A stretch of DNA of 8,404 bases, from assembly GCA_002329225.1 (NCBI GenBank), contig DCTF01000020.1, positions 2,020 through 10,423 of the forward strand, read 5' to 3'. The notes under the pieces were generated by a model, which was not told the origin of the DNA, ran no database searches, and worked only from the letters and a program-made list of their open reading frames with translations. Made by a program: the position numbers and the translations under genes. The stretch is from Ruminococcaceae bacterium UBA1447 (GTDB taxonomy: Bacteria; Bacillota; Clostridia; Oscillospirales; Acutalibacteraceae). Of this stretch, positions 5,492-8,404 are shown in pieces (the first letter of the stretch is position 1; every line of letters begins with the position of its first letter).

Positions 5492-7360
5492 GTGACTGAT
5501 AAAAGAAAGGATATGCTTCGACATGCAGACTTGGCGGCATTTTTATGCATCGCCGCCTGCGTCATATTTTTTATTTTACGCGCTTCATACTCCTTTGGCT
5601 ATGACGACGAAAGTTGGTATATTTCTTCAACTCACAGATTGGTTTTAGGCGACTCTCTTATCCGTGATGAGTGGAATGTAGCTCAGTTTATGGGTTTTTT
5701 TCTGTATATCCCGGTAAAACTTTTTCTGTATTTTAAAGGTTCCACCGAGGGAATCTCTCTCTTTTTCCGTTATGTCTTTATTTTTTTTCAAACTGCCGTT
5801 TCCGTCTTTGCGTATTGGCGGCTTAGGAAACGTTACGGATACTTCTCGGTTGCGGCGGTCATATTGTTTTTCCTGCATGCATCTTGGGGTATCTTGGCCT
5901 TGTATTACAACACAATGGGGGTAGCCTTTGTGTTGATTGTCGGGCTGATTTTTGCAACTTCAGAAAAATTCAGTAAACCCGCTTTCTTTTTTGCAGGAAT
6001 ATGTTTTGCAGGAGCGGTTTTGTGTAATCCGCCTTTAGCTTTGGTCTATTTTTTATTTTCTATCTTCATATTCTGCCGTTCACTTATTAAAAAAATAAGG
6101 GCTTCGGGAAGTAGTCCGGCTAATGATATCCTTTCTTTGAAGTGCTGGCTTTGGTTGACTCTGGGTATATCTTTTCTTGCTTTACTGCTTATTACCTTTA
6201 TTTTTACCAGAATAAGCTTTAAGGAGTTTTTGGATTGCTTACCTTATTACTTTATAGATCCCGAATATGATTTCAGATCTTTTTCCGAATTATTTCAAAC
6301 AATTCAGTCAACAAAATTTTTCATTCATCTAAGTAAGCCCCTGTTTTGGCTGGCAATCGTCTTGCTCGCCATTATTGCCAGAGATAAAAAAAGGATAAAC
6401 CGCAGACCCATCTATTTTTCTTTATCTTTGATAATATTTTTTGCTTATGTTTTCACAACTTTAACTTCAGAAGACCTCTTTATTTATATCAAAGCATGGA
6501 TGTTCCCTTTATTGCTGCCCGGATTGGTTGCCTATATTCTGAGTGAAAAAAAGGATAAGAGAGTTTTTGTTTTTCTGTGGTTATTCGGCCTGGTTTTCGC
6601 TTCAAGCTTGGAGTTTGCTTCCGCACTGGGTGAGCAGGGCGCCGCAGTAGCGTTTGCCGTTTCAGATGTTGCCGGGGTACTGTTCATCGGCAATGTTTTA
6701 AATGAAATGAAACAGCAGGCAAAAGATAGCCGGGGGCAAGCTTCTCAAAAAAGTTTCAAAACAATGGTTACCGTTGTTTCCGTATTAACGGCAGCGGCGC
6801 TTATTGCTCAGGCAGGTCAACAAATATTTGTTATGACAAACCTGAAGGTTATAAGTGATGAAGCCTGCAACCCGGCATCAGTCAAAAACGGAGTAATATA
6901 TGATACGGTTCTTCAGACCGGGCCGCAGAAGGGGCTGAAAACAACTTCGTATAAAGCGAAAATTTATAACGGTATAATATCAGATCTGGAAAAAATAAAA
7001 TCCGGCCCCGACGGGCCGGTCCTGATTACCGAAAATTTTTCATGGTTCTACTTGTATTTGGAACAGCCTTACGCTATCTATTCCACTTGGTTTTACTCCC
7101 GTGATATTGGAGGCTTTGTCGTTCGTATAAAAGAGTATTACAATCTGAATAAAGATAAAGTTCCAATGTATGTTTACATCCCAAAATACATCGGTCACAC
7201 TTGGGAACCCGAGGAGGAACTGTATATCAAGCCGGGGAAAGAAATCAGATCGGCGGAAATTTTAAAAGAAGTGGAAAAAATTCTTGATGAACATAACCGC
7301 AGCTATACGGCAGAACACAGCGACTTCGGCATCACTCTGTATGTACGGAAAAAAACATGA
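5492..7360 (+). CDS. GT-C-like integral membrane glycosyltransferase (622 residues)
   Basis: GTG start 6 bases after AGGAG (5481-5485). The protein opens with a membrane segment (about 12-32), then an extracytoplasmic loop with YDDESWY (37-43; acidic 38-40) and RDEWN (58-62). Acidic residues directly after the first membrane segment are the hallmark of the GT-C fold (PMT/ArnT-like), where they coordinate metal or act as catalytic base. About 10-11 further segments follow to about residue 445, then a soluble C-terminal region of about 170 residues rich in charged and aromatic residues, as in many GT-C enzymes. The expected role is transfer of a sugar from a polyprenyl-phosphate donor onto an acceptor outside the membrane; donor and acceptor are unknown. 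It lies 48 bases after the sugar kinase with no terminator between, so the two are probably co-transcribed. Sure it is a membrane GT-C-like protein, less sure of the precise family. Confidence 0.85.
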   Translation: MTDKRKDMLRHADLAAFLCIAACVIFFILRASYSFGYDDESWYISSTHRLVLGDSLIRDEWNVAQFMGFFLYIPVKLFLYFKGSTEGISLFFRYVFIFFQTAVSVFAYWRLRKRYGYFSVAAVILFFLHASWGILALYYNTMGVAFVLIVGLIFATSEKFSKPAFFFAGICFAGAVLCNPPLALVYFLFSIFIFCRSLIKKIRASGSSPANDILSLKCWLWLTLGISFLALLLITFIFTRISFKEFLDCLPYYFIDPEYDFRSFSELFQTIQSTKFFIHLSKPLFWLAIVLLAIIARDKKRINRRPIYFSLSLIIFFAYVFTTLTSEDLFIYIKAWMFPLLLPGLVAYILSEKKDKRVFVFLWLFGLVFASSLEFASALGEQGAAVAFAVSDVAGVLFIGNVLNEMKQQAKDSRGQASQKSFKTMVTVVSVLTAAALIAQAGQQIFVMTNLKVISDEACNPASVKNGVIYDTVLQTGPQKGLKTTSYKAKIYNGIISDLEKIKSGPDGPVLITENFSWFYLYLEQPYAIYSTWFYSRDIGGFVVRIKEYYNLNKDKVPMYVYIPKYIGHTWEPEEELYIKPGKEIRSAEILKEVEKILDEHNRSYTAEHSDFGITLYVRKKT

Positions 7361-7377
7361 AGCATATAGAATGTTTT
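7352..7377 (-). terminator. Weak terminator-like hairpin at the convergent 3' ends
   Basis: AAAACAT (7352-7358) pairs with ATGTTTT (7371-7377) around a 12-base loop. Read on the minus strand the stem runs into a longer T-run (seven Ts in all, partly in the stem), which suits termination of the right-hand radical SAM gene. It overlaps the stop codons of both convergent genes. The stem is AT-rich with a single G-C pair, so it would be weak. Confidence 0.3.
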
Positions 7378-8404
7378 ACCGTTTGTTTCTAACATACAAC
7401 CCGTATTTTTTTCTTATTCCCGGATAAGCGGCCACATTCCAGAATATGTAAAGGAATTCTTTAGCGGCAGTAAAAATGCCGCTGAAGAAATATTTTATGC
7501 CCCTTTTGGTAATCACATTTATAAAATCGGCGATAGTTTCTTTTGCAAAAGCAAAATGCCCTTCTTCTTTCGGATCAAAAGAGCCCTTTTGCCAGAAAGC
7601 CGACCAAAGAAAGAAGCAGCGAATAACCTTAAGTTCTCTGGAGGGAATATTTGAAAAATTGTACTCCAATGTTTCCATGGCTACAGCGTTTCCGATTTCT
7701 TTTATTCTCATCGGCGGTTTATGCAGCCCTTTTTCAATAAGCTCTCTTTCCAACGGAGAACCCGGGGTGGGGAAATAGTGGAAAACCAGCACAAACTTTG
7801 TAGGCAACCTCATGCCCAAGGCTATGGTTTCTCTAACTTCTTCCTCAGTCTCGCCCGGCAGGCCCACAACAAGTGTTACAATTGCCGCAATTCCTATTTC
7901 TTTACAGTTTTTTACGGCTTCCTCCACTCCGACGGCCTCTACACCTTTATTTATTTTTTTGAGCATGAGCTCCGACCCGCTCTCACCCCCGAAAAGGAGC
8001 CAGCGGCAACCGGAATCATACAGCATCTGCAAATCTTCTTTTGTATACTGATCCGCCCTGGAATCACAGCCCCAGTAGAATTTCAGATTTCTTTCTTTGA
8101 CTTTTTCACAGAACTCGTAGGCATCGGATTTTTTGGCACACCAGAGTTCATCAGTAAAATATACGGCTTTCAGTCCGTGATTTTTTGCCAGATTTTCAAT
8201 TTCATCCAACGTTAATTCTGTGGAGCGTCTTCTGTGAGTACAGCGGTGATAACCTGAATTTCCGCAAAAAGAGCAGTTGAACGGGCAACCTTTTGAAGAA
8301 AAAAGATACAGCATGTCATCGTATATATATTTTTGGTAATAGTCCCTCGGGTTAACCAAAGTCCAATCTATCAAAGGCAACTCGTTAAGGTCGGCAAATT
8401 CCCC
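7376..8404 (-). CDS. Radical SAM protein, 5'-truncated by the window edge (probable B12-binding type)
   Basis: The frame stays open to the right edge (GEFADLNELPLIDW at the visible N-terminus), so the TTG at 8380 is not the true start; 342 residues are visible. 'DLNELPLIDW' resembles the linker between a cobalamin-binding domain and the radical SAM barrel in BchE-like proteins; the B12 domain itself would lie beyond the edge. Visible residues 40-47 are CPFNCSFC, the CxxxCxxC cluster motif. Later motifs are HRRRS, FGGESG and VVGLPGETEEE, all in the order expected of this superfamily. The last 100 residues, after HYFPTPGSPLE, are a partly hydrophobic, aromatic-rich tail. The methylation or rearrangement substrate cannot be told. 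It converges on the GT-C gene with a 15-base gap and so belongs to a separate transcript entering from the right. Confidence 0.9.
   Translation of the reverse strand, partial: GEFADLNELPLIDWTLVNPRDYYQKYIYDDMLYLFSSKGCPFNCSFCGNSGYHRCTHRRRSTELTLDEIENLAKNHGLKAVYFTDELWCAKKSDAYEFCEKVKERNLKFYWGCDSRADQYTKEDLQMLYDSGCRWLLFGGESGSELMLKKINKGVEAVGVEEAVKNCKEIGIAAIVTLVVGLPGETEEEVRETIALGMRLPTKFVLVFHYFPTPGSPLERELIEKGLHKPPMRIKEIGNAVAMETLEYNFSNIPSRELKVIRCFFLWSAFWQKGSFDPKEEGHFAFAKETIADFINVITKRGIKYFFSGIFTAAKEFLYIFWNVAAYPGIRKKYGLYVRNKR

Noticed and set aside
7476..8215. Plus-strand open frames opposite the right-hand radical SAM gene
   Set aside because: They mirror the coding strand that carries CxxxCxxC and the other family motifs; no ribosome binding site or family feature supports them.
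8378..8380. TTG at 8380 as the start of the right-hand radical SAM gene
   Set aside because: The frame continues to the window edge with residues typical of the linker before the barrel, so the gene is cut rather than starting there.

Overview
The window looks like a bacterial surface-glycan or glycolipid locus of moderate-to-low GC. It has Shine-Dalgarno sites of the AAGGAG(G) type, frequent TTG/GTG starts and sigma-A/sigma-70 promoters with consensus hexamers. These traits fit Bacillota (Clostridia-like) best, but nothing here fixes the phylum; a spirochaete or another anaerobe is possible. No rRNA, tRNA, CRISPR array, insertion sequence or phage gene was seen.

Layout, left to right. (1) The 3' part of a radical SAM gene (+, cut by the left edge). 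(2) A multi-pass membrane protein (+, 1374-2471). (3) A second multi-pass membrane protein on the minus strand (2489-3754), which converges on and is homologous to the first. (4) A roughly 310-base intergenic region with two back-to-back promoters, a nested inverted repeat in the minus-strand leader and a hairpin in the plus-strand leader. (5) A free-standing GHMP kinase of the fucokinase (Fkp) type (+, about 4067-5443), whose reading frame opens with no ATG, GTG or TTG near its strong ribosome binding site. (6) A 622-residue GT-C-like integral membrane glycosyltransferase (+, 5492-7360), probably co-transcribed with the kinase. (7) A second radical SAM gene on the minus strand (7376-8404), cut by the right edge.

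Proposed joint role (inference): the kinase makes a sugar-1-phosphate (fucose or a similar 6-deoxy or heptose sugar) that is activated elsewhere. The membrane proteins transfer or polymerise lipid-linked sugars at the membrane. The two radical SAM enzymes, both of a type often preceded by a cobalamin-binding domain, could modify a sugar or lipid. The less ordinary points are the start of the kinase gene, the structured divergent control region, a membrane-protein paralogue that has lost nearly every conserved polar residue of its partner, and a terminator-like hairpin inside that paralogue's coding sequence.
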